Shown here piece by piece: positions 10,073 through 21,676 of a DNA stretch of 64,000 bases. Every line of letters starts with the position of its first letter. Positions within the stretch are counted from its first letter, which is position 1. Below the pieces are notes generated by a model. It was not told the origin of the DNA. It ran no database searches and saw only the letters and a list, made by a program, of their open reading frames with translations. The stretch covers positions 6,526,132-6,590,131 of the forward strand of contig JAJEKV010000022.1 in NCBI GenBank assembly GCA_021234155.1. The letters run 5' to 3'. The position numbers were made by a program, and so were the translations under genes. Source of the DNA: Isoetes taiwanensis (Eukaryota > Streptophyta > Lycopodiopsida > Isoetales > Isoetaceae).

Positions 10073-13000
10073 AGAGCAAGACATTCATAAATTCGTAATT
10101 AATGCATAGTAAGGAATTAAATTCTGATTTTTTTGTCACAGGCTTCCTAAGTCATCGCCAACGTCATGGTCGAGTTTTCAAAATTTCCGGACAAGGTTTA
10201 GATCAAAGTGTTTCCATTAGTGCGGTCAAGGCGGACTGTTGTTAAGTACTGAAGCCGCACACTTGCCCAAGTCAAACAAGGCCAGGACCTTGCAAGGTCA
10301 GCCTCATTAGAGGGGAGAGTCCCAACCCCAAGAGGCGAGCCCCAAAAAGTTTTCGAGGCGCCTTTCTGGCGGGCGGTCCCACGGGGCCGTGACGCTTAAA
10401 GACCACACTTCCGGCTCCGGTTCCCCTATCCGACCGTTGAATCCTTCGTTCAAGGGCCCCGGCTCGATAAGGTCCAAAAAAATCCAACATCCGGCCCCGG
10501 GAGAACTTATCAAACCGCGAAGCGTCCTGCGGTTAATCGTGTAGAAACCAAAGTGTTTTGTCGTTCGGACATTGTGGAGGCTCCGGAATGACGATTCGAC
10601 TTCGCCACATCGTCCGGGAGGCCGAAATTACCCTAGAGACCAAGTTGCACGGTCAGTTTTGCAAAAGAAAGAAACACTTACGCCCTACGTTAAAAAGTAT
10701 TAAATGACCACCTCCTAGGCCAATTGACTACGAGTGTGTTGGACATGAGATAGTTTGACGCTTCCTTGAGAAGGGGTGGTCTTACGCCCGCGAAACTTGG
10801 TCCCCGAGGACAATGTCGACATATTCCGAGTCCATTGGCGAGCGTAATCACGATTAGGAGAGGGAAGTTGCCCGTCCGCCCCTGTGGCCGGGGAGAAGAC
10901 TTTTGGGGCAAGCCGCTTGTGGTGGTTTTAGGGTCCATGCTCAAGCGCCAACACCCCCTACGCCAAGATACGGCCGCAAGGTCCTAGTCGAATCGACAAG
11001 GATAGGAGCCTCCCAAACGTAAACCTTATGAGTTGCCGGGTTCTAAAGGGGTTTGCGTTTTGGGGTACCGAAGTTTTGGTCTTTTGCACTTGGGACTTGG
11101 CGATAAGATGCGCTTGAGAACGCGAAGCAAAGGCCCGGACGGAATGGAGTTTGGATCTCGTACTCCTCCCTTTGTGGCGCTTAGAAGTAAGGGCAGCTTT
11201 TGCAAGTAGCAAGACATTCATAAATTCGTAATTAATGCATAGTACGGAATTAAATTCGATTTTTTGTCGCCAGGCTTCCTAAGTCATCGCCAACATACGT
11301 GCCGTTTTCAAAATTTACGGACAAGGTTTAGATCAAAGTGTTTGCATTAGAACGGTCCGGCAGCTCATTTTGTTGTTAACCGAAAGCTGGCACACTTGCC
11401 CAAGTCAAACAAGGCCGGGGACCTTGCAAGGCCACCTCATTAGAGGGGAGAGTCCGGGACCCCGTGAGGCGAGCCCCAAAAGTTTCCCCGAGGCAGACCT
11501 TTCCTGGCAGCAGCCTCCGGGGCATACGCTAAAGACCACACTCCGGGATCTCTGCCCCTATCCAAACCGCTGAATCCTTCGCTCAAGGGCCCCGGCTCGA
11601 TAAGGTCCAAAAATCCAACATCCGTCCGGGAGAACTTATCAAACCGCTGACGATAATTGGCGGTCGGCCCGGTAGAAACCAAAGTGTTTTGTCGTTCGGA
11701 CATTAAGGAGGCTCGGAATGGCGATTATCGACTTGCCACATCGTCCGGGAGGCCGAAATTACCCTAGAGACCAAGTTGCACGATCAGTTTTGCAAAAAGA
11801 AAGAAACACTTACGCCCTACGCTGCAAGATTCCCACCCACCTCCTAGGCCAATTGACTACGAGTGTGTTGGACATGAGATAGTTTGACTTCCTCGAGAAG
11901 GGGTGGTCTTCCCGGCACTAAACTTGGTCCCTGTGGCAATGTCGACGCTCCGAGTCCATTGGCAGAGCCGAATCACGATTCCGGAGAGGGAAGTTGCCCG
12001 TCCCGTCGCCCGTGGCCTTTCGAGAGGACTTTGGGGCAAGCTACTTCCGGATGGTTTTAGGGTCCGTGCTCGCATCAACACCCCCCACGCCAAGACATCC
12101 ACGCAAGGTCCTAGTCGAACTGACAAGGATAGAGCCTCTCAAACGTAAACCCTATGAGTTGCCGTGTTCTAGCGTGGTTTGCATTTTGGGTGCCGAAGTT
12201 TTGGTCTTTTGCACTTGGGACTTGGCCGATAAGATGCGATTGGAGAACGCCAAGCAAGGGGAACCGACGGAATGGAGTTTGGATCTGTACTCCTCCGTTG
12301 TGGTAGTTAGAAGTAAAGGGCGACTTTTGCAAAGAGCAAGACATTCATAAATTTGTAATTAATGCATAGTACGGAATTAAATTCTGATTTTTGTCGCCAG
12401 GCTTCCTAAGTCATCGCCAAACATAGGCCGTTTTCAAAATTTCGGACAAGGTTTAGATCAAAGTGTTTGCATTAGAACGGTCCAAGCAGCCTTTGTTGTT
12501 GGGCGTACCGAGCTGGCACACTTGCCAGTCAAACAAGGCGGTGGACCTTGCAAGGTCAGCCTCATTAGAGGGGGTCCAACCCCAAGAGGCGAGCCCCAAA
12601 AAATTTTACCGAGGTAGCCTTTCCGGCGGCTCACCGGGGGGCCGTGACGCTAAAGACCACACTCGGGATCTCTCGGTTCCCCTATCCGACCGCTGAATCC
12701 TTCGCTCAAGGGCCCCGCTCGATAAGGTCCAAAAATCCAACATCCGTCCGGAGAACTTATCATCCCGCTAAGCGCCCCGTCGGCCAATCGTAGAAAACCA
12801 AAGTGTTTTGTCGTTCTGGACATTGCGGAGGCTCGAATGGCGATTCGACTTCGCCACATCGTCCGGAGGTCGAAATTACCCTAGAGACCAAGTTGCACCT
12901 GGTCGGTTTTGCAAAAGAAAGAAACACTTACGCCCCACGCTTAAAAGATTCGGCGCCCACCTCCTAGGCCAATTGACTACGAAAGTGTGTTGGACATGAG

Positions 13001-16000
13001 ATAGTTTGACCCTTCCTCGAGAAGGGGTGGTCTTCGCCACTTTAAACTTGGTCCCCGTGACAATGTCGACATTCCGAGTCCATTGGCGAGCCGAATCACG
13101 ATTCGAAGAGGGAAGTTGTGTGTCCGTCGCCGTGGCCTTCGGAGAGGACTTTTGGGGCAAGCCGCTTTCGTGTGGTTTTTAGGGTCCATGCTGGCGTCAA
13201 CACCCCCTCTACGCCAAGATACGGCCAAGGTCCTAGTCGAATATGACACGGATGGAGCCTCCCAAACGTAAACCCTATGAGTTGCCGTGTTCTAGCGGTG
13301 GTTTTGCGTTTTTGGGTACCGAAGTTTTGGTCTTTTGCACTTGGGACTTGGCCGATAAGATGCGATTGAGAACGCGAAGCAAGGGGAAGCCGGAATGGAG
13401 TTTGGATCTGTACTCCCCCGTTGTGGCGGTTAGAAGTAAAGGGCGCTTTTTGTAGTAGCAAGACATTCATAAATTCGTAATTAATGCATAGTACGGAATT
13501 AAATTCTGATTTTTTGTCAGTAGGCTTCCTAAGTCATCGCCAACATACAGGCCAGTTTTCAAAATTTCTGGACAAGGTTTAGATCAAAGTGTTTGCATTA
13601 GAACGGTCCGGGCAGCCTGTTGTTGGGCAGCCGCGAGTTGGCACAGATTGCCCAAGTCAAACAAGGCCGAGGACCATTGCAAGGCCACCTCATTAGAGGG
13701 GAGAGTCCAGGACCCCGTGAGGCGAGCCCCAAAAGTTTCCCCGAGGCGGGCCTTTCTCGGCAGCCTCCCGGGGGCCGTACGCTAAAGACCACACTCCCGG
13801 ATCCCGGTTCCCCTATCCGACCGATTGAATCCTTCGTTCAAGGGCCCTGGCTCGATAAGGTCCAAAAAATCCAACATCCGCCGGGAGAACTTATCAAACC
13901 CCTTGGCGTCCAAGGGCTTTAATCGTAGAAACCAAAGTGTTTTGTCGCTCGGACATTGCGGAGGTTCGGGAATGGCGATTCGACTTCGCCACATCGTCAG
14001 GGAGGCTGAAATTACCCTAGAGACCAAGTTGCACGGGCCAGTTTTGCAAAAGAAAGAAACACTTACGCCCCACGTTGCGGTATTCGGCAGCCCACCTCCT
14101 AGGCCAATTGATCATGCGAGTGTGTTGGACATGAGATAGTTTGACGCTTCCTCGAGAAGGGGTGGTCTTCTCGGCCACGAAACTTGGTCCCTAGGGCAAT
14201 GTCGACGTTCCGAGTCCATTGGCAGAGCGAATCACGATTCCGAGAGGGAAGTTGCCCCGTCCGTCGCCGGGGCCTTCGGAGAGGACTTTGGGGCAAGCCG
14301 CTCCGGATGGTTTTAGGTCCGTGCTCGGCGCCAACACCCCCTACACGCCAAGACACGGGCGCGCAAGGTCCTAGTCGATTCTCGACAAAGGATAGAGCCT
14401 CTAAAACGTAAACCCTATGAGTTGCGCAGGTTCTAGCGTGGTTTGCGCTTTGGGTGCCGAAGTTTTGGTCTTTTACACTTGGGACTTGGCCGATAAGATG
14501 CGATTGAGAACGCTGAAGCAAGGGGAACCGGACGGAATGGAGTTTGGATCTGTACTCCTCCCGTTGTGGCGGTTAGAAGTAAAGGGCAAGCTTTTGCAAA
14601 GAGCAAGACATTCATAAATTTGTAATTAATGCATAGTATGGAATTAAATTCTGATTTTTGTCAAGGGCTTCCTAAGTCATCGCCAACATACGCCGCCGTT
14701 TTCAAAATTTCAGGACAAGGTTTAGATCAAAGTGTTTGCATTATAACGGTCCAAGCAACTGTTGTTGGGCAAGCCGAAGCCGGGCACACTTGCCCAAGTC
14801 AAACAAGGCCAGGACCTTGCAAAAGGCGCCTCATTAGAGGGGAGAGTCCGAACCCCAAGAGGCGAGCCCCAAAAAATTTCCCGAGGTAGCCTTTCCTGGC
14901 AGCGCTCCCCTGGGGGGCCGTACGCTAAAGACCACACTCCCGGATCTCGGTTCCCCTATCCGACCGTTGAATCCTTCGTTCAAGGGCCCTGGCTCGATAA
15001 GGTCCAAAAAAATCCAACATCCGTCCGGGAGAACTTATCAAAACCTAAGCGCCCCGCGGTTCTAATCGGTGTAGAAACCAAAGTGTTTTGTCGTTCAGAC
15101 ATTCGCGGAGGCTCGAATGGCGATTCGACTTCGCCATATCGTCATGGGAGGCGAAATTACCCTAGAGACCAAGTTGCACGGTCAGTTTTGCAAAAGATAG
15201 AAACACTTACGCCCTACGTTGCAGTATTCGACAGCCACCTCCTAGGCCAATTGACTACGAGTGTGTTGGACATGAGATAGTTTGACGCTTCCTCGAGAAG
15301 GGGTGGTCTTCTGGCCACGAAACTTGGTCCCCAGGGCAATGTCGACGTTCTGAGTCCATTGGCAGAGCCGAATCACGATTCCGGAGAGGGGAAGTTGCCC
15401 GTCCGTCGCCAGGGCCTTCAGGAGAGGACTTTTTGGGGCAAGCCGCCCGAATGGTTTTAAGGTCCGTGCTCAAGGCCAACACCCTCTACGTCAAGACACG
15501 GCGCAAGGTCCTAGTCGAAATCGACAAGGATAGAGCCTCTGAAACGTAAACCCTATGAGTTGCCAGGTTCTAGCAGGGTTTGCGTTTTGGGTGCCGAGTT
15601 TTGGTCTTTTGCTCTTGGGACTTGGCCGATAAGATGCAAAGTGGAGTTTGGATCTGTACTCCTCCCGTTGTGGCAGTTAGAAGTAAAGGGCGCCTTTTGC
15701 AAAGTAGCAAGACATTCATAAATTTGTAATTAATGCATAGTATGGAATTAAATTACGATTTTTTGTGTGAGGCTTCCTAAGTCATCGCCAACATACAGCC
15801 GTTTTCAAAATTTCGGACAAGGTTTAGATCAAAGTGTTTGCATTAGAACGGTTAGGGCAGCTGTTGTTGGGCAGCCGTTGGCTGCCGGTTGCCCAAGTCA
15901 AACAAGGCCGGGACCTTGCAAGGCCACCTCATTAGAGGGAGAGTCCGGACCCCGGGAGGCGAGCCCCAAAAAGTTTCCCCCCGAGGCAGCCTTTGGCAGC

Positions 16001-16720
16001 GGCTCCCTGGGGCGACGCTTAAAGACCACACTCCGGGATCTCGGTTCCCCTATCCCACCGTTGAATCCTTTGTTCAAGGGCCCCCGCTCGATAAGGTCCA
16101 AAAATCCAACATCCGTCAGGAGAACTTATCAAACCGAAGCGCCCGCGGTCGGCCGTGTAGAAACCAAAGTGTTTTGTCGTTCGGACATTGCGGAACCGGA
16201 CGAATGGAGTTTGGATCCGTACTCCTCCCGTTGTGGCGGTTAGAAGTAAAGGGCAACTTTTGCATTAGCAAGACATTCATAAATTCGTAATTAATGCATA
16301 GTACGGAATTAAATTCTGATTTTTGTCGTTGAGGCTTCCTAAGTCATCGCCAACACACAAAGCCCGTTTTTCAAAAATTTTAGGACAAGGTTTAGATCAA
16401 AGTGTTTGCATTAGAACGGTCAAGGGCTGTTGTTGGGCAGCCGTCGGCGGGCACACTTGCCCAAGTCAAACAAGGCCGGGACCTTGTAAGGTCGCCTCAT
16501 TAGAGGGGGAGAGTTCGAACCCCGTGAGGCGAGCCCCAAAAGTTTCCCCGAGGCGCCTTTCTGGCGGCAGGGGGGGCCATACGCTAAAGACCACACTCAC
16601 GGATCTCGGTTCCCCTATCCACCGTTGAATCCTTCGCTCAAGGGCCCTCGCTCGATAAGGGCAAAAAAATCCAACATCCGGTCGGGAGAACTTATCAAAC
16701 CGCCACCCTGTGCTCAAACA
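10073..16720. repeat. Tandem array, unit about 1.12 kb, inside the CACTA-like element
   Basis: A landmark, AGCAAGACATTCATAAATT followed by a GTAATTAATGCATAGTA motif, recurs near 10,073, 11,208, 12,336, 13,457, 14,602, 15,706 and 16,267. The spacings are about 1135, 1128, 1121, 1145 and 1104, then 561 for an internally deleted unit. The last unit breaks off near 16,700. A diverged partial unit lies at 9,590-9,900 and a short one at 9,905-10,072. Units differ by many 1-5 base indels, often inside C/G runs. Frames are not conserved between units, so I see no gene in the array. Confidence 0.9.
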
Positions 16721-16889
16721 TGCCACCCCTGGGCTCAAACACCCCGCTTACATTCGTAAGTAGTAGCAATAGAAGATTGGTTAAATCCGAATGTGATTTT
16801 GATCGCATATATGGCTCGGGAATGTCCAAATTAGCATAAGGACAAACTTTCATGACCATCGATGAAAAAAAGGCACCAAAAAATTAAAA

Positions 16890-17060
16890 GTGTTAGACGT
16901 CGCTATAACAAAATACGTCAGCGGACCGCCAGATGCGACGTTAAACCGTGATATATCGATTTTGAAATCATTATATACGATTTTGAAATCATGATATACG
17001 ATTTCAAAATTACGTCGCGATCTTTTGACGTCCGCGACGTCGCATGATGACGTAGGTGTG
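16890..17060. repeat. Internal GACGTC-rich block with short ATATACGATTTTGAAATCAT repeats
   Basis: This block looks like a third CACTA-type subterminal region (GACGTCGC, GCGACGT, GCGACGTCGC). It encloses about three copies of a 20-bp repeat near ATATACGATTTTGAAATCAT. It may be the remnant end of a nested relative; its boundaries are not defined. Confidence 0.5.
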
Positions 17061-17244
17061 CTTTTACTGAATCCTGCTGCTGCAAGGGCCGTCTTTTAGG
17101 GACCATTCCTAGGCTTCCTTCTATCGACTATTTTGGGCGATCTTCGGTAGTCTGACCTTGAGCGACTTACAAGCACTCTTTTAAGGTTAGTAGATCATGG
17201 TTTTGGATTGAATGGTTTTTGGATTGAATGATTTAGTGTAGATT

Positions 17245-17620
17245 TCATTTTTTTTTTTTCCTATCTCTTTCCTTCTTTTCTTCTTCTTGTTTCTTCATTC
17301 TTCTTCTTTTCCTTCTTTCCTCATTTCTTTCTTCGATTCTTCCCTCATTTCACTCTTCCATTCTTCCATTCTTCTATCTTCTTCCATTTCATTCTCTTAT
17401 TTCTTCCATTCTTCTCTTTCTTCCCCTAATTTATTTTTTCTCCTCTTTCCCCTTCTCTTCTTTCTCCCACCCTTCTCTTCTTCTTTGATTAATTCATTTT
17501 TTTTCTTTCTTGTTTTACTATTTCTTCATCTTTTTTTTTTTTTTTTTTGTTTCTTCTTCGATCTTTTTTTTCGTTGTTCTTATTCTTCAAACTCTTTGTT
17601 GCTTTCTATTTCGATTTGGA
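17245..17620. repeat. Pyrimidine-rich (CTT/TTC) low-complexity tract
   Basis: A run of mixed TTC, CTT and T-tracts. The plus-strand open frame across it encodes only Phe/Ser/Leu and is not a gene. Confidence 0.85.
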
Positions 17621-17715
17621 CCCGTCACGATCTTGTTACACACGTCCTTCTTTTGGTAAGTTGACCGCACTTGCATTTTATTTTTATAATTTTAAGTAGG
17701 TTAAAAAAAATTGAT

Positions 17716-18020
17716 GGAGTGGCTTGTTCAAGGGCACGGGTCGGCTCCACCTAGAGTGGGGAGGACCATGTACCGGGTTCAAGTCCACTTCACTACGATC
17801 ATATATTTTCCTAGGTTAAGGAGTGGCTTGTTCAAGGGGCACGTACGGCCCACCTAGAGTGGAGAGGGCCACGCGTCACGGGGTTCAAGTCCACAACCAC
17901 TTGTTATTTTTTAGGTTTAAAATAAAATTGTTTGGCTTGTTCAAAGGCACGGTAGGCTCCACTACGAGTGGACACGACCAGGTGTTCGGGTCCAAGTCGA
18001 CTTTTCTTGTAATTCTTAGG
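17716..18020 (+). repeat. Three tandem tRNA-like units, about 104-110 bp each
   Basis: Copies start near 17,716, 17,820 and 17,932. Each reads (GAG)TGGCTTGTTCAA...GGGTTCAAGTCCAC and ends in a T-rich TTAGGTT segment. The GGTTCAAGTCC block resembles a pol III B box, and the copy's 5' AGTGG can pair with 3' CCACT. I cannot fold a full cloverleaf, so these are tRNA-related repeats rather than tRNA genes. Confidence 0.5.
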
Positions 18021-18714
18021 TAGAGGTGGCCAAATCTAGCTTATAATCCTAAAGCCTATGTTAGCCAACTCTAGCTTTTAATCCGACTAATCCAGATTTG
18101 GAAGGGGCTCATTTCGATGATGGGGGGAGCTGCTTCGAAAAAGAAGGTACATGACCTAGTCATAGTCTTATTTTTATTCTTTTGTTTTGTGCTAATCTAT
18201 CGATTTATAGAAAAGGCAAAGAGTGATTGCAAAATTGAAGTCTAATGCAAAAAAAAAAATTGGGAGGCGATTGGTCAAAGGTTCCTAAACCACTTAATGG
18301 CCCATAAGGAAGATATCAAGGTATTTGTTATTTGTTGCCATTCGCTCAATTCAAATAAGACATTTAACTTGTCATGTTGTATTCCTTGCAATCGGATCAC
18401 TTTCGAACGTGCAAAGGATTCCAAGAAAAACATCTCCTTCACCTGACCGCAAAACGAATTCCGCCTCACTTGGGTTCCGTGGCCGAAAAAGGCTTTTTAC
18501 ATAGATTCATAAGTGCTATAAACTCTTAGTTCACGTTAACTTTCAATGTCATTGTCTAATATTGGTCGTATTGTTATAGAATTGGCTATACGGGTTTTCC
18601 CCTAACAGGGAACACGTAAAGATAGCCACTACTCGCCTCTTGCCTCTTGTATATGATATTGTAATTAACTATTAAAATTCTTTCCATTTTTTTTTTTTTA
18701 AATTTTTTTCAGAC

Positions 18715-18890
18715 ACCACGCCGCGACGCGACGCCACGCCAGATGCGACGCTCGAAGTCACGCTCGTCCACGCTCATACGACGTCGCCGACGTCACATGC
18801 GACGCGACGACGCCGCGCGACGTGTTTCTAGCTGACGTTCGTGGCGACGACGCCGACGCCGCGATAGGCGCCGCTATAGACGTCGCTAAA
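18715..18890. repeat. Right subterminal GCGACG repeats of the CACTA-like element
   Basis: Dense GCGACG, GACGCC and GACGTC motifs mirror the left subterminal region and end at GACGTCGCTAAATGGCC, just inside the right terminus. Confidence 0.75.
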
Positions 18891-18911
18891 TGGCCTTTCT
18901 CCTGTTGTGTA

Positions 18912-19459
18912 ATGCCATTCAACCTCGTAATCTCCATACCCGGAACGTGAAGCTTCTCTCCAATTCCATGTGTGGCAATGGTAGTAGGAATAGGTGTCTG
19001 CTGAAAGACCCATTGAAGAACACCATGATTTTCTTCAGGCACTTGAAAGATATCTATCCACAAAAAATGGTCCTCTGACTGAACAGAGAATTTGCCTTCC
19101 TCATTATCAGAATTTGCAATGCCCTGTTCATTAATGTCGAAGAGACCCTCTCATATTTTTTACCTTTAATCAATTCCATCTCATCCAACTTTCATAACCT
19201 AGAAACGAACTAGCAGAGGAATCATTTTCGAAAGATCCATCCAACAATTGTTTTTTTCATTAAGAACAAATAGATAATTTCCTGAACCATCCTTCTTCTT
19301 ACTTTTTCCAGTGAATAGTGAACCCAAGTGCACAGATGTGGTGAGCTGGTACATCTCTCCCAAGTGCTCGTATACTTCTGCATTCCTCCTTGCTCTTCTT
19401 GCCCTGACATAACTGAGTTGGTAGTATGGTCTTTGTGATACCTTATTGCTTGATACCAT
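18912..19459 (-). pseudogene. Unrecognised coding-like sequence next to the CACTA insertion
   Basis: Two minus-strand blocks look protein-like. One is 19,459-19,199, which includes RARRARRNAEVYEHLGEMY and ends in a stop. The other, about 19,063-18,912, includes QVPEENHGVLQWVF and HVPGMEITRLNGI. The second runs straight into the right end of the CACTA-like element. On the far side of the element the minus strand continues (about 9,310-9,260) with PDLKTIKCMYNMKHGSG and a GTAAGACT donor. The blocks may belong to one gene split by the insertion. No family is recognised, and frame continuity across the element is not exact. Confidence 0.3.
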
Positions 19460-19564
19460 CCTGCAAGCATCACCTTTTTAAGACTTAGTTTTGCTATCAA
19501 GGACACTCACAAAATTAATTTTATTTGATCTTGTGCTAACCAATAACAGATGATGGAAGTGTTA

Positions 19565-19725
19565 AACAACTTGTACATAATCAGGAGATTGGGCATATGC
19601 TGCAATAACGAAATTCCATGAAATGACATCTCTCTTTTGTTGGAATATTTTATATGCCTCCTCAATCTGTCCACAGTTCGCAAATGCACTGATCATGGCA
19701 TTTGCGAACTGTGGCATTCCAAACT
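19565..19725 (-). pseudogene. Pentatricopeptide repeat (PPR) fragment
   Basis: The minus strand encodes FANAMISAFANCGQIEEAYK, then IFQQKRDVISWNFVIAAYAQ, and stops at TAA. This is the pattern of PLS-class PPR motifs (NALI..Y..CG...EA..VF..M..RDVVSWN.MIA.Y.Q). PPR proteins bind organellar RNA. Only about one and a half motifs remain, with no start codon or remaining repeats in frame, so it is a pseudogene fragment. Confidence 0.6.
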
Positions 19726-20245
19726 CTAGCCATTTTCAACCTACTTCAGCTACGCTCAAGTTAGCATATCAGACTAAAGACATCGATATCCAATGCACAA
19801 TATAAGAAACGGGCATGTCGATATAAAAGAGATGTAGGACTGCCAATAGCTATAGCGGTAAAGTTGCTATATATCAATTGTTAGAGTAGACATAGAAAAG
19901 GATATGCACCAAGCATTGTATTGTGCCATATATCACAGCTGGAAGTTTGATAATTGCCCCCCGCCTCTGCCTACAGTAGCTGGGACAACTCCGAAAAATG
20001 TATCATCTAAAATGCAACAAATTATAGTCTAATAGGTGCCATTTTAGCAGCTGGTAGGAATTAAGATGAAGCAGAATTCAGGACAAGGCAAAGAGAGAAA
20101 AAAGAGGAAGAAAAGGAGACCCACCTGCAAGCAAATTCGGCACTGGCAGCAGAGCAAATGGGATTCTATGCCACGATAAACACATTAGGGAATAAAACTA
20201 ACGCCATAATCTGATTGCCCTGCTCTCAAAAATGAGATATAGCGT

Positions 20246-20610
20246 GGATCGAAAAGCTCAAAATCAATGCCTGTTTACCAGTTTCAAAAGTTGCGACATG
20301 GCTCGACCACCAGCAGGCGCGACGGGCAGACTGACGCCTACAATAAGTTTAGGCCAGTCAAGCAAAATATTCGGATATATTCTAGCATATACCCAGGATA
20401 GCTCACCTTCTCACATAACCGAGACGCGTCGTAGATCCAAATGCTCAAGAATCGATGTTAGTTTGCCCATTTCAAAAGTTGCGGCAGGGCTCAACCACCA
20501 GGAGGTGCAACAGGCAGACTGATGCCTACAGTAAGTTTAGACCAGTCGAGTCGAATATCAGAGTATATTCTGGCATATATCCAGGATATTCCAACTTCCC
20601 ACATAACCGA
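20246..20610. repeat. Direct duplication, period 188 bp
   Basis: Copies at about 20,246-20,433 and 20,434-20,610 share TTTCAAAAGTTGCG, CAGACTGA(C/T)GCCTACA and CCAGGATA with scattered substitutions. No coding capacity is evident. Confidence 0.8.
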
Positions 20611-20624
20611 GGGCTTGCCTTGCG

Positions 20625-20788
20625 TCTGGGCATTTGGTCTAGTGGTAACACGCTAGTTCCTTAGCAATGTGGTCTCGAGTTCGAGACCGCCCAGAATCGC
20701 ACTCGGTATTGTTGGGGGTCAAATCCCAACAGACGCAATGTAAGGTGCTTGGTGTAGTGTGGTGTGTGGTCACATGTCCAGTTGGATG
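20625..20788 (+). mobile_element. tRNA-derived SINE-like head (interrupted)
   Basis: Positions 20,625-20,695 look like a 71-nt tRNA. TCTGGGC and GCCCAGA form a perfect 7-bp acceptor. TGGTCTAGTGGT fits a pol III A box and GAGTTCGAGACC a B box. GGTCTC/GAGACC forms a T arm. The D and anticodon arms are weak, so I favour a SINE head over a functional tRNA. The unrelated body continues to 20,788, where a hAT-like element is inserted. It resumes at 21,626 and may end in the CTAT repeat near 21,650-21,676. I found no clear target duplication for the SINE. Confidence 0.55.
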
Positions 20789-21617
20789 CAAGGGTTAAAT
20801 TTGCATGGCAGCCCTTCCATTCTTTTGAAGGGCACTTTAAAAACTTGCCTTTCGGTTTGAATGGCAATTTTTAACATTGCCATTCTGCTGCATGGTAAAT
20901 TTTTTGGCTGCCATTCAATATAATAAATTAACAAATTAACCAAAAACTCAATAACCAAACCATGAATTTGTTTTATCGAATATAATACTCAATGACTCCA
21001 AATCGTACTTCCAAATCTCAAAGACTTCCAATCCAAATCATACTTCTGTTCTTCTGCTGCTTTTGCTTTAGAAGATCGGCTGCCACAAAGCTAATCCAGA
21101 CCACTGTAATGACTGTATCTGTATGGGCGGGCGGGAGCCGAGAGGAAGGATCAGAAAAAAGGGCAGGTCCGTCACCAATCAAGAAAGGGCCAACCAAAAC
21201 TTTGAAAAAAGGGAATATTTTTAATTTTGCATTCAACAACGGTGGTTGCCAACTTTTTCTCAAATCGTGCACCACCACAAATTCCAAGACAACCAACCAA
21301 AAAATTATTTAATACATAGTTAGTTAGATAATACATTGTATTGTACAGACATTATACATATACGATATGACAATGACATGAAAAAATATTCGGCATATAA
21401 ATAATTAGAATAAAATATTATATATATAATAATGTGTATAAAATTAGAAATTTTAAAAAATGATAGCCTGTTGAATGGCTACATTATTTTCTGCATTTCT
21501 GTTTGAATGGCACTTTTTTATGCCGCCGTTCTTTTGCATGGCCAGAAAATGAAGTGCCGTTCTCTGCATGGCTGGAGGGCTCCAGAATGGTACTGCAACG
21601 TTCAAATTTAACCCTTG
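20789..21617. mobile_element. hAT-like non-autonomous element, 829 bp, with 8-bp target duplication
   Basis: The termini are CAAGGGTTAAATTT (20,789-20,802) and its exact inverse AAATTTAACCCTTG (21,604-21,617). Both sides are flanked by GTTGGATG (20,781-20,788 and 21,618-21,625), a perfect 8-bp duplication as made by hAT transposases. Subterminal GAATGGC/GCCATTC motifs recur in both halves in both orientations, as in other hAT elements. It has no transposase. Confidence 0.85.
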
Positions 21618-21650
21618 GTTGGATGCTGCCTAGTGGCGTGACGTTAAAAC

Positions 21651-21676
21651 TACTATCTATCTATCTATCTATCTTA
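21651..21676. repeat. (CTAT)n microsatellite
   Basis: About six CTAT units lie 25 bp after the hAT-like insertion. They may be the 3' tail of the SINE-like element. Confidence 0.75.

Larger units (their letters stand above)
9313..18909. mobile_element. CACTA (En/Spm)-like element, non-autonomous, about 9.6 kb
   Basis: The left end (9313) reads CACAACAAGAGAATGGGCTT, then TTAGCGACGT. The right end (18,909), read in reverse complement, gives CACAACAGGAGAAAGGCCAT, then TTAGCGACGT. This resembles plant CACTA termini (CACTACAAGAAAA...GGGC...GCGACG). Both ends are followed by subterminal DNA packed with GCGACG/CGTCGC motifs (9,335-9,560 and 18,715-18,890). No transposase-like coding block is visible inside; the interior is tandem repeats and low-complexity DNA. 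The expected 3-bp target duplication is not clear: CTA on the left, TAA on the right. I read it as a non-autonomous or decayed CACTA element. Confidence 0.75.

Noticed and set aside
10272-16738. Many short frames inside the CACTA-like element
   Set aside because: The same repeat unit gives different frames in different copies, so coding is not conserved.
17287-17664. A 125-codon Phe/Ser/Leu-rich frame that mimics a membrane protein
   Set aside because: It is a translation of a pyrimidine-rich simple repeat.
9310-18912. A clean 3-bp target duplication for the CACTA-like element
   Set aside because: The flanks read CTA and TAA, so a duplication cannot be claimed; the call rests on termini and subterminal repeats.
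20625-20695. Functional tRNA gene
   Set aside because: Acceptor and T arms are good, but the D and anticodon arms do not pair well, and a SINE-like body follows.
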